Assembly: GCF_002234405.1 (NCBI RefSeq)
Contig: NZ_NMQT01000134.1
Coordinates: forward strand, 1 to 64,000
DNA: 64,000 nucleotides
DNA from: Amycolatopsis thailandensis
GTDB taxonomy: Bacteria > Actinomycetota > Actinomycetes > Mycobacteriales > Pseudonocardiaceae
Direction of reading: 5' to 3'
Made by a program: the position numbers and the translations under genes. Numbering within the stretch: the first letter of the stretch is position 1; the number at the start of each line of letters is the position of its first letter. Under the pieces are notes generated by a model, which was given only the letters and a program-made list of their open reading frames with translations, made no database searches and had not been told where the DNA came from. Positions 57,282 to 64,000 of the stretch are shown here, one piece after another.

Positions 57282-57908
57282 GTGCGGCTCGACCACGAAT
57301 TCACCGTTCCCGCCCCGGTCGACGAGGTCTGGAAGGCCGTCGTCGACCCGGAACGGGTGGCGCCGTGCATGCCGGGCGCCACCATCACCGAGGTCGACGG
57401 GGACGCCTTCAAAGGCACGGTGAAGGTCAAGCTCGGGCCGATCTCCCTGCTCTACAAGGGCGCCGGCCATTTCGTCGAGAAGGACGCCGAGGCGAAGAAG
57501 GTGGTGATCAAGGCGTCCGGCAAGGACGCCAGGGGCGCGGGTACGGCGTCGGCGACGGTGACGCTCACCCTGTCCGAGAGGGACGGCGTCACCCATGGCG
57601 CCGTCGCCACGGAACTGGCGGTCACCGGCAAGCCCGCGCAGTTCGGTCGCGGGATGATCTCCGAGGTCGGCGGCAAGATCCTCGACTCGTTCGCGGACTG
57701 CCTGTCCGGCAAGCTCGCCACCACGCCCGAACCCGAGGAACGCCCGCCGTTGAAAGCGGTGAAGCCGGTGGCGGAAGGCGAGGCCATCGACTTGATGGAG
57801 TACGCGGGCGAATCCGTGGTCAAACGGGTCGCGCCGGCGCTGGTGATCCTCGCCGGGGCGCTCCTGATCGTGGCGATCGTGCGGGCTGTGACGCAGCGGA
57901 CACAGTGA
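57282..57908 (+). CDS. coxG: CoxG-like SRPBCC protein with C-terminal membrane anchor
   Basis: A 208-residue protein: an SRPBCC/START-fold domain (residues 1 to about 145, with VDEVWKAVVDPERVAPCMPG) and a hydrophobic C-terminal helix (APALVILAGALLIVAIVRAV). CoxG proteins tie CO dehydrogenase-type enzymes to the membrane or bind quinone. GTG start, GGGAGG upstream. It ends the operon. Confidence 0.87.
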   Translation: MRLDHEFTVPAPVDEVWKAVVDPERVAPCMPGATITEVDGDAFKGTVKVKLGPISLLYKGAGHFVEKDAEAKKVVIKASGKDARGAGTASATVTLTLSERDGVTHGAVATELAVTGKPAQFGRGMISEVGGKILDSFADCLSGKLATTPEPEERPPLKAVKPVAEGEAIDLMEYAGESVVKRVAPALVILAGALLIVAIVRAVTQRTQ

Positions 57909-57950
57909 CAGAGAAGGAAATAGAGAGTTCCGCCAGCCGTTGAACCCGGT

Positions 57951-59009
57951 ATGAAGGCGGATCACGAAGTCGACGTGGCGGTGATCGGGGCGGGCCAGGC
58001 CGGTCTGTCGGCGGCGTATCACCTGCGCCGCGCGGGATTCGCCAACGAGGCGGGTTTCGTCGTGCTCGACCACGGCAAACGGCCCGGTGGCGCGTGGCAG
58101 TACCGCTGGCCTTCGCTGGTCGTGGAGAAGGTCCACGGCATCTACGACCTCCCCGGGATGGCCTTCGGCACCCCGGATCCGAAGCTGCCGGCCGCCGACG
58201 TCGTCTCCGAGTACTTCGGCCGTTTCGAGCGCACTTACGACCTCCCGGTCCACCGCCCCGTCGACGTCCTGTCGGTGAGCGCCGAGGGCGATCGGCTCGT
58301 CGTGGCGAGCGCCGCGGAGACCTGGGCCGCTCGCGCGGTGATCAGCGCGACCGGCACCTGGGACCGGCCGTTCTGGCCGTACTACCCGGGGCAGGAGACC
58401 TTCCGTGGCCGTCAGCTGCACACCGCCGACTACACCGGCGTCGGCGACTTCCGCGGCAAACGCGTGGTCGTGGTCGGCGGTGGCGCGTCGGCCGTGCAGC
58501 TGCTGTTGGAGATCGCGCCCTTCGCGCGTTCGACGCGCTGGGTGACCCGGCGCCCGCCGGTCTGGCGCGAAGAGCCGTTCAGCGAGGACTGGGGCCGTGA
58601 GGCCGTCGCCAAGGTCGACAGACGGGTCCGGGAAGGCCTGCCGCCGAAAAGCGTCGTCAGCGTGACCGATCTGGCGGTGACACCCGAGGTGCGGGCGGGG
58701 CTCGACGCGGGCATCCTCGACCGCCACCCGATGTTCGAGCGGCTCACCCCGGACGGCGTGCGATGGGCGGACGGCACCTCCGAACCCGCCGACATCATCC
58801 TGTGGGCCACCGGTTTCCGCGCCGCCATCGACCATCTCGCGCCGCTGCGCCTGCGCGCGTCCGGTGGCGGTATCCGGATGGACGGCACCCGCGTCGTCGC
58901 CGAACCGCGGCTGCACCTGGTCGGCTACGGCCCGTCCGCCAGCACCGTCGGCGCGAACCGGGCGGGCCGCGCCGCCGTCACCGAGATCCGGCGCCTGCTC
59001 CGACGCTGA
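57951..59009 (+). CDS. FAD/NAD(P)-binding flavin monooxygenase-like protein
   Basis: A 352-residue flavoprotein with GAGQAGLSAAYHLRR (FAD), a GRQLHTADYTG-type linker, and VVVVGGGASAVQLLLE (NADP) near residue 170; the ATGFRA segment is near 285. This pattern matches FMO/CzcO-like monooxygenases. Substrate unknown. It is on the same strand 42 bp after coxG, and its end overlaps the convergent hydrolase by 32 bp. Confidence 0.82.
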   Translation: MKADHEVDVAVIGAGQAGLSAAYHLRRAGFANEAGFVVLDHGKRPGGAWQYRWPSLVVEKVHGIYDLPGMAFGTPDPKLPAADVVSEYFGRFERTYDLPVHRPVDVLSVSAEGDRLVVASAAETWAARAVISATGTWDRPFWPYYPGQETFRGRQLHTADYTGVGDFRGKRVVVVGGGASAVQLLLEIAPFARSTRWVTRRPPVWREEPFSEDWGREAVAKVDRRVREGLPPKSVVSVTDLAVTPEVRAGLDAGILDRHPMFERLTPDGVRWADGTSEPADIILWATGFRAAIDHLAPLRLRASGGGIRMDGTRVVAEPRLHLVGYGPSASTVGANRAGRAAVTEIRRLLRR

Positions 59010-59847
59010 GGTCGTCGAGGATCCCGGCCAGCTCGGCGGGTTTCCTCCGGAAGAACCCGGCGTGACTGCTTTCGAGTTCGCGGACGTCGAACGGGTTGTC
59101 CGGGGTGAGCGCGTCGCCCTCGGCGACGTAAAGCTCTTGGACGGCGATCGGCATGGAGCGGTCCTCGGTCAGTTTGACGAAGGTGTGCGGGATCCGGCCC
59201 CAGGAGTCCTTGTCGGCGCGAAGGTCCCATTCGGGTCCGGTCAGCCAGAACACCTCGTCCGGCTGGCTCGTGACGACGACCTGCAGGAACTGCTCTTCGG
59301 TGAGCTCACCGGAGATGGCGTCCCGCAGCGCGGCTCGCTGCGCCCGGTCGGCGCCACGCCAGTTGATCCGGATGAAGCCCTGGCGCGCCGGGTCCCCGAC
59401 CATGAGCGGTGCCGTCGCGGTGAAGAGAGCGGCGGACGACCACGCGGGCAGCAGCGGGTACTCCCCGGGATGACGTTCCACCGGGCACTGCGCGGCGACA
59501 TAGACGACGTGGTCGATCAGTTCGGGGATCGCGTTGGCGGCGGCGGTGACCGGCAGCCCGCCGAAGCTGTGCGCGACCAGGATGACCGGGCCGTGGTGGC
59601 GCACCCGCTGGACGGTGTCGACGACCTGCCCGGTCAGATCGTCCAGGGTCACCTCGCTCAAAGCCGACGGTTCGGCCGCGAAGGTTTCGAGGTCCTGTTC
59701 GTAGTAGGCCTGGGTGAACCCGGCGCCCCGGCCGGGGAGGTCGAGCGCGAGCGTCCGATGCCCGCGTGCCGCCATCTCCCGCTGGGTGGCCGACCAGGCG
59801 TGTGCCGAGCTTCCCGAACCGTGCACGAAGACGAAAGTGGGAATCAT
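58978..59847 (-). CDS. Alpha/beta hydrolase
   Basis: A 289-residue hydrolase: VFVHGSGSSAHAWSATQREM (oxyanion region), nucleophile elbow VAHSFGG (Ser about 102), an acid in the VAEGDALTPDNP region and a late catalytic His in ESSHAGF. Similar to salicylate/methyl-ester esterase-like and chloroperoxidase-like hydrolases. ATG 59847 is preferred to one 17 codons upstream. Overlaps the flavoprotein gene by 32 bp. Confidence 0.83.
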   Translation of the reverse strand: MIPTFVFVHGSGSSAHAWSATQREMAARGHRTLALDLPGRGAGFTQAYYEQDLETFAAEPSALSEVTLDDLTGQVVDTVQRVRHHGPVILVAHSFGGLPVTAAANAIPELIDHVVYVAAQCPVERHPGEYPLLPAWSSAALFTATAPLMVGDPARQGFIRINWRGADRAQRAALRDAISGELTEEQFLQVVVTSQPDEVFWLTGPEWDLRADKDSWGRIPHTFVKLTEDRSMPIAVQELYVAEGDALTPDNPFDVRELESSHAGFFRRKPAELAGILDDLSVGAGAGSR

Positions 59848-60164
59848 GCCTTCGAGTGTGACGGATACGGGCGGGTGGGGAGAGAACCTCGGCCCCAAAG
59901 GGAAGAAAAGAATGATCGGCGGGGCGTACGCCGCGGTTCGTTTCGATTATTGGCCCACGAGAAACGAATTTCCGCCCCGTGAATACGGTTCTCCCGTTTG
60001 TCAAGGAAATTCCAGTCGGGGAACTTTCGGGCCGTTCTCGTTCCGGCCGGTATCTCGGGCCGCCCCGGGCCACTCCTGTGCTTCGTGGTTCACCAGCAGC
60101 GCGTCGACGCGGCGCGCGTCCACGGAATACGTAATGGGGGATGGCTTTGCCAGGGGAAAAGATC
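59848..60164. other. 317-bp AT-richer intergenic region upstream of the NRPS
   Basis: No convincing gene. GC is visibly lower than in the neighbours near 59880-60010, typical of a promoter region. It contains a dyad TTCGTTTC-N16-GAAACGAA at 59937-59968, a possible operator for the indigoidine synthase-like gene. Confidence 0.55.
59937..59968. promoter_or_regulatory. Dyad in the NRPS upstream region
   Basis: TTCGTTTC (59937-59944) and GAAACGAA (59961-59968), perfect 8-bp arms around 16 bp that include GATTATTGG. About 200 bp before the synthetase start. No regulator gene is nearby; candidate operator only. Confidence 0.35.
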
Positions 60165-63100
60165 ATGACGTCCGCCGGGAACGGCGCATCGCTTCATCGT
60201 GCGCGTTCCAGTACCCGCCTTCCGGATCTGCTCGGGCACTGGACGCGGACGCGGCCGGAGGCGGTCGCCGTCGTCGACGGTGACCGCGAATTGACCTTTC
60301 GAGAACTCGAAGAAGCGAGTGCGGATCTCGCCGCGCATCTTTCCGGCCAGGGGATCGGCACGGACGATCTCGTCGGCCTGCACGTCGAGCCTTCCGCGGA
60401 TCTGATGGTCGGCGCGTGGGGAATCCTCACGGCCGGCGCCGCTTATCTGCCGTTGTCCCCGGAATATCCGGAGGACCGGCTGCGGTACATGCTCGAAGAC
60501 AGCGGCGCGGGAGTCGTCGTCACTCAGCCGCATCTCGCCGGGCGGCTCGCCGGTCTGGTGCCGGCCGGGACCCGGATCGTGTCCCTGGCCGACGTCGGCG
60601 ATCCGGCGGGTGAAGTCCCGCGCGGCTCCCGGCCGGACTCGCTCGCCTACGTCATCTACACCTCCGGCAGTACCGGCAAGCCGAAGGGCGTGATGATCGA
60701 GCAGCACAGCGTCGTCTCGCAGATGCGCTGGCTGCAAGCCTGCGGTCACCTGGACGCGGGTGTCACGGTGCTGCAGAAGACGCCGATGAGTTTCGACGCC
60801 GCGCAATGGGAGATCCTGGCGCCCGCCGCGGGCGCCCGCGTGGTGATGAGCGCGCCGGGGAGTTTCCGCGATCCCGAAGTCCTGATCGACACCGTGATCG
60901 AGCACGAAGTCACCACCTTGCAGTGCGTCCCGACGCTGCTGCAAGCGTTGCTCGACACGGAACGCTTCGGGGACTGCGTCTCGCTGCGAAAACTGTTCTC
61001 CGGCGGTGAGGCGCTCTCGCGTCAGCTGGCCGGGGAGCTCGCCCGCGCGCTGCCGTCGGCGCGGCTGGTCAACCTGTACGGGCCGACCGAATGCACGATC
61101 AACGCGACCGCCCACGTCGTCGACCCGGAGACGATCGGCGAGAGCGCCGGGACGGTCTCGATCGGCGTGCCGGTCGACAACACCCAGTGCTTCGTGCTCG
61201 ACGCCGAACTCGCCCCGGTCGACATCGAGGAGACGGGCGAGCTGTACATCGGCGGTGTCCAGCTGGCCCGCGGTTACCTGAACCGGCCGGAGCAGACGAG
61301 CGAGAAGTTCGTGCCGAACCCGTTCGTGCCGACCGAACGGCTGTACCGCACCGGAGACCTCGCCTACTGGAACCCGGACGGCACGCTCCAGTTCGTCGGC
61401 CGCGCCGACAACCAGGTCAAACTGCGCGGTTACCGGGTCGAGCTGGACGAGATCGCGGTGGCGATCGAGGAACACACGTGGGTGCGCCGCGCGGCGGCGG
61501 TGGTGACCGACGACGCGCGGACCGGCTCGAAGTCGCTCGTCGCGTGCGTGGAGCTGAACCCACGCGAAGCCGCGGTGATGGATCAGGGCAACCACGGCGG
61601 GCACCACCAGTCGAAGGCCAGCAAGCTCCAGGTCAAGGCGCAGCTGTCCGACCCGGGTGTGCGCGACGACCTCGACGGCCGCCCGGTCGTCGCGCTGGAG
61701 GGCAAGCGGGAAACCGCCCGGCAGCGGCGGGAAGTCTTCGCGCGCAAGACCTATCGTCACTACGAGGGCGGCGCGGTCACCCGCGATGAGCTCGTCGAGC
61801 TGCTCACACCGCGTCCGGCCGGCACGTATTCCCGCGAACCCGGCGAGCTCGCGTTCGCCGAACTGGGCGAACTGCTGCGCTGGTTCGGCGGGTTCCGCAG
61901 CGAGGAACGGCTGCTGCCGAAGTACTCCTACGCGTCGCCGGGCGCGTTGTACGCGACGCAGTTGTACCTGGAGACCAGTGGTCTCGACGGCCTCGCCGCC
62001 GGGATCTACTACTACCACCCGATCGACCACGCCCTGGTCCTGATCGGCGCGAACACGGGGACCGGGCATTCGGTGCACTTCATCGGCCGCACCGGGGCCA
62101 TCGAACCGGTCTACAAGAACAACATCCGCGAGGTCCTCGAATTCGAGGCCGGTCACATGGTCGGTGTGTTCGAGGACATCCTGCCCGGTTACGGCCTCAC
62201 GATCAGTCCTTCGGGGTACGACCCCGCGGTGGCCGTGCGAGCCGGTGCCGCCGCCGACGACCACTATCTCGGCACGTTCTCCTTGCACGCCGACGACGGC
62301 GAGCCTCGCCGGGACGACGTCGAACTGTTCGTGCAGGCGCATCCGGGGCAGGTCGAGGGTCTGCTCGCCGGCACCTATCGCTGGCGGAACGGCGATTTCG
62401 ACCTCGTCTCCGGCAAACTGATCGAGCCGAAACACGTGATCGCGATCAATCAGCGGGTGTACGGGCGCGCGGCCTTCGGCGTCACCGCGGTCAGCCGCGC
62501 CGCCGACGAGTGGCTCGAATACATCGGGCTCGGCACGAAGCTGCATCACTTGCAGCGCAACGGCCTGGGGTTCGGCTTCATGTCCTCGGGCTACAGCTCC
62601 AAGAGCGGCAACCCGTTGCCCGCCGCCCGGCGGATCGACGACATCCTCGCCGGGCAGGGGATCGCGCCCGGGCCGTCGTACTTCTTCGTCGGCGGCAAGG
62701 TGAGCCCGGAACAGGCGAGCAGCGAGGGAATGCGCGAAGACGCCGTGCACGTGAAGGGGCCGGCGGAGATCATCCGCGACGAACTCGCGACCACCCTGCC
62801 GGACTACATGATCCCCAACCGGGTGCTGGTGCTGGACGAGTTGCCGTTGACCGCCAACGGAAAGGTCGACGCGAACGCGCTGGCGCGGGCCGACGCCGTC
62901 CGCTCCACGGGCGGCGCACCGTACGTCGCGCCGTCGACGAGTCACGAGCGGTGGCTGGCCGGGGTGTGGGGCAAGGCGCTGAAGTACGACGACGTCTCGA
63001 CGCTGGACGACTTCTTCGCCGCCGGCGGGAACTCGCTGACCGCGGTCTCCCTGGTGAACCGGATCAACCGCGAGTACGGCACCCGGCTGCCGTTGCAGGT

Positions 63101-63959
63101 CGTCTTCGAGTGCCCGAAGCTGGCCGACCTGGCCGCCCGCATCGGCGAGGGCACCGCCCGGCCGTCCTCGCGGCTGGTCCCGTTGGCGACCGGTGGCGGC
63201 GATCCGGTGTTCTGCTGGCCCGGGCTCGGCGGCTATCCGATGAATTTGCGGCTGCTGGCCACGGAAAGCGGTCTGGGGCGGCCGTTCTACGGAGTGCAGG
63301 CCCACGGGATCAACGCGGAGGAGACGCCGTACGCCACCGTCGAGGAGATGGCGGAGGCCGACGTCGCCGAGATCCTGCGTGTCCAGCCGGAGGGCCCGTA
63401 CACGCTGTGGGGCTATTCGTTCGGCGCGCGGGTCGCGTTCGAAACGGCGTGGCAGCTGGAGCGGCAGGGGCGGCGGGTGGCCGACCTGCTGCTGATCTGC
63501 CCGGGAAATCCCGAGGTCGAGGGCGGCGAGGAGCGGGTGGCGAGCTACACGAACCCGGCGTACCTGACGATCCTGCTGTCGGTCTTCCTCGGGTCGATCT
63601 CCGGGCCGGAAACCTTGGCCTGCCAAGAGACCGTCCGCGACGAGGACGGATTCGTGGCCTTCGTGGCGGACCTGCTGCCCGCCCTCGGCGAACAACTCGT
63701 CCGGCGCATCGTCCGGATCGTCGAGGAGACCTACGAGTTCGACTACACCTTCCGTGAACTCGCCCGGCGGCGGATCGCGGCGCGGGTCACCCTGTTCAAG
63801 GCCGCGGGCGACGACTACTCGTTCGTCGAGAACAGCTCCGGGTACTCGGCAACGCCGCCGGAGGTGGTCACGCTCGAAGGCGATCACTACAGCGTCCTCA
63901 AGGAGAACGGGGTCGCCGAACTGGTGTCGGCGATCCGCGCCCGGCTCGAATCCTTCTGA
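60165..63959 (+). CDS. Indigoidine synthase-like NRPS (A-Ox-T-TE)
   Basis: A 1264-residue single-module synthetase. Adenylation domain: YTSGSTGKPKG (about 165-175), NLYGPTECTI, YRTGDLAYWN, GRADNQVKLRGYRVELDE (about 411). A flavin oxidase (nitroreductase/SagB-like) is inserted between A8 and A10, about 518-850, preceded by MDQGNHGGHHQSKASKLQVK. Then A10 LPLTANGKVD, the carrier site GGNSLT (Ser about 956) and a thioesterase with WGYSFGARVAF. This layout and length match IndC/BpsA, which oxidises and cyclises two L-Gln to the blue pigment indigoidine. It needs a PPTase, not seen here. ATG 60165 is preferred over 60141 by spacing from AGGGG. Confidence 0.92.
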   Translation: MTSAGNGASLHRARSSTRLPDLLGHWTRTRPEAVAVVDGDRELTFRELEEASADLAAHLSGQGIGTDDLVGLHVEPSADLMVGAWGILTAGAAYLPLSPEYPEDRLRYMLEDSGAGVVVTQPHLAGRLAGLVPAGTRIVSLADVGDPAGEVPRGSRPDSLAYVIYTSGSTGKPKGVMIEQHSVVSQMRWLQACGHLDAGVTVLQKTPMSFDAAQWEILAPAAGARVVMSAPGSFRDPEVLIDTVIEHEVTTLQCVPTLLQALLDTERFGDCVSLRKLFSGGEALSRQLAGELARALPSARLVNLYGPTECTINATAHVVDPETIGESAGTVSIGVPVDNTQCFVLDAELAPVDIEETGELYIGGVQLARGYLNRPEQTSEKFVPNPFVPTERLYRTGDLAYWNPDGTLQFVGRADNQVKLRGYRVELDEIAVAIEEHTWVRRAAAVVTDDARTGSKSLVACVELNPREAAVMDQGNHGGHHQSKASKLQVKAQLSDPGVRDDLDGRPVVALEGKRETARQRREVFARKTYRHYEGGAVTRDELVELLTPRPAGTYSREPGELAFAELGELLRWFGGFRSEERLLPKYSYASPGALYATQLYLETSGLDGLAAGIYYYHPIDHALVLIGANTGTGHSVHFIGRTGAIEPVYKNNIREVLEFEAGHMVGVFEDILPGYGLTISPSGYDPAVAVRAGAAADDHYLGTFSLHADDGEPRRDDVELFVQAHPGQVEGLLAGTYRWRNGDFDLVSGKLIEPKHVIAINQRVYGRAAFGVTAVSRAADEWLEYIGLGTKLHHLQRNGLGFGFMSSGYSSKSGNPLPAARRIDDILAGQGIAPGPSYFFVGGKVSPEQASSEGMREDAVHVKGPAEIIRDELATTLPDYMIPNRVLVLDELPLTANGKVDANALARADAVRSTGGAPYVAPSTSHERWLAGVWGKALKYDDVSTLDDFFAAGGNSLTAVSLVNRINREYGTRLPLQVVFECPKLADLAARIGEGTARPSSRLVPLATGGGDPVFCWPGLGGYPMNLRLLATESGLGRPFYGVQAHGINAEETPYATVEEMAEADVAEILRVQPEGPYTLWGYSFGARVAFETAWQLERQGRRVADLLLICPGNPEVEGGEERVASYTNPAYLTILLSVFLGSISGPETLACQETVRDEDGFVAFVADLLPALGEQLVRRIVRIVEETYEFDYTFRELARRRIAARVTLFKAAGDDYSFVENSSGYSATPPEVVTLEGDHYSVLKENGVAELVSAIRARLESF

Positions 63960-63976
63960 GCTAAGGAGATCCAGTT

Positions 63977-64000
63977 GTGCCCGACTCCCTCGGTCCCCGC
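63977..64000 (+). CDS. Start of a gene truncated by the window end
   Basis: GTG 63977 begins MPDSLGPR and runs off the end. An AAGGAG ribosome site lies 8 bp upstream, and the gap to the synthetase stop is only 17 bp, so it is probably in the same operon. Eight codons are too few to name it. A TTG at 63975 is a less likely start in another frame. Confidence 0.6.

Noticed and set aside
60090..63887. A 1265-codon frame antisense to the NRPS
   Set aside because: Composition is Arg/Asp/Val/His-biased with no motif, whereas the plus-strand reading has all NRPS core motifs.

Overview
This window reads as the chromosome of a high-GC actinomycete, most likely Amycolatopsis or a close relative in the Pseudonocardiaceae. 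The grounds are the very high GC, frequent GTG starts, many 4-bp start/stop overlaps, an ShbA-type sigma factor, actinobacterial families (DUF574-type methyltransferase, AcrA1-type acyl-CoA reductase, a DUF5709-like protein) and many long near-perfect intergenic palindromes. The genus is inference. I saw no rRNA, tRNA, CRISPR array, transposase or prophage gene.

Layout. 0-0.2 kb: three stacked palindromes. 0.2-15.6 kb: signalling and housekeeping genes: a giant multi-HAMP hybrid histidine kinase divergent from a SpoIIE-type phosphatase, topoisomerase IB, a DJ-1/PfpI stress protein behind a SigB-like promoter, a Ser/Thr kinase, a secreted Asp-box protein, two methyltransferases, a lone siderophore-type ABC ATPase with an iron box at its start codon, and a MocR regulator. 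15.6-22.6 kb: a membrane glycosyltransferase-like protein, an AcrA1-like fused reductase, a ferredoxin-reductase-like flavoprotein and a Bcr/CflA efflux pump. 22.8-32.3 kb: what looks like a complete non-phosphorylative L-fucose (6-deoxyhexose) catabolic locus with ABC importer, GntR regulator, mutarotase, dehydrogenase, lactonase, dehydratase, 2-keto-3-deoxy acid dehydrogenase and diketo-acid hydrolase. 32.5-37.4 kb: sigma factor, small membrane proteins, small acidic and HesB-like proteins, and a glycerate kinase/hydroxyacid dehydrogenase pair.

37.6-43.7 kb: the protocatechuate branch of the beta-ketoadipate pathway, pcaIJFHGDC plus an IclR regulator, with a 19-bp palindrome upstream as the probable operator. 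pcaB is absent and pcaD and pcaC are separate genes. 43.7-57.9 kb: maturation and structural genes for a molybdenum hydroxylase of the CO dehydrogenase family (mocA-like, moxR, VWA protein, xdhC, coxS-coxL-coxM, coxG). The large subunit has the AYRGAGR motif of form II enzymes, so the true substrate is uncertain. This set is interrupted at 45.4-49.4 kb by a frameshifted aldo/keto reductase, a TetR regulator, a secreted nucleoside hydrolase and a flavin monooxygenase, and again at 51.7-53.2 kb by an Lrp regulator with a PLP-dependent dehydratase. 60.2-64 kb: an A-Ox-T-TE single-module synthetase matching indigoidine synthase (IndC/BpsA), followed by the first codons of another gene.

Non-coding structure is rich: long hairpins between convergent genes, two near-identical palindromes 34 kb apart, two arrays of one 21-bp repeat family 12 kb apart, and a GTCCA-N3-TGGAC palindrome that recurs in different reading frames of unrelated genes.
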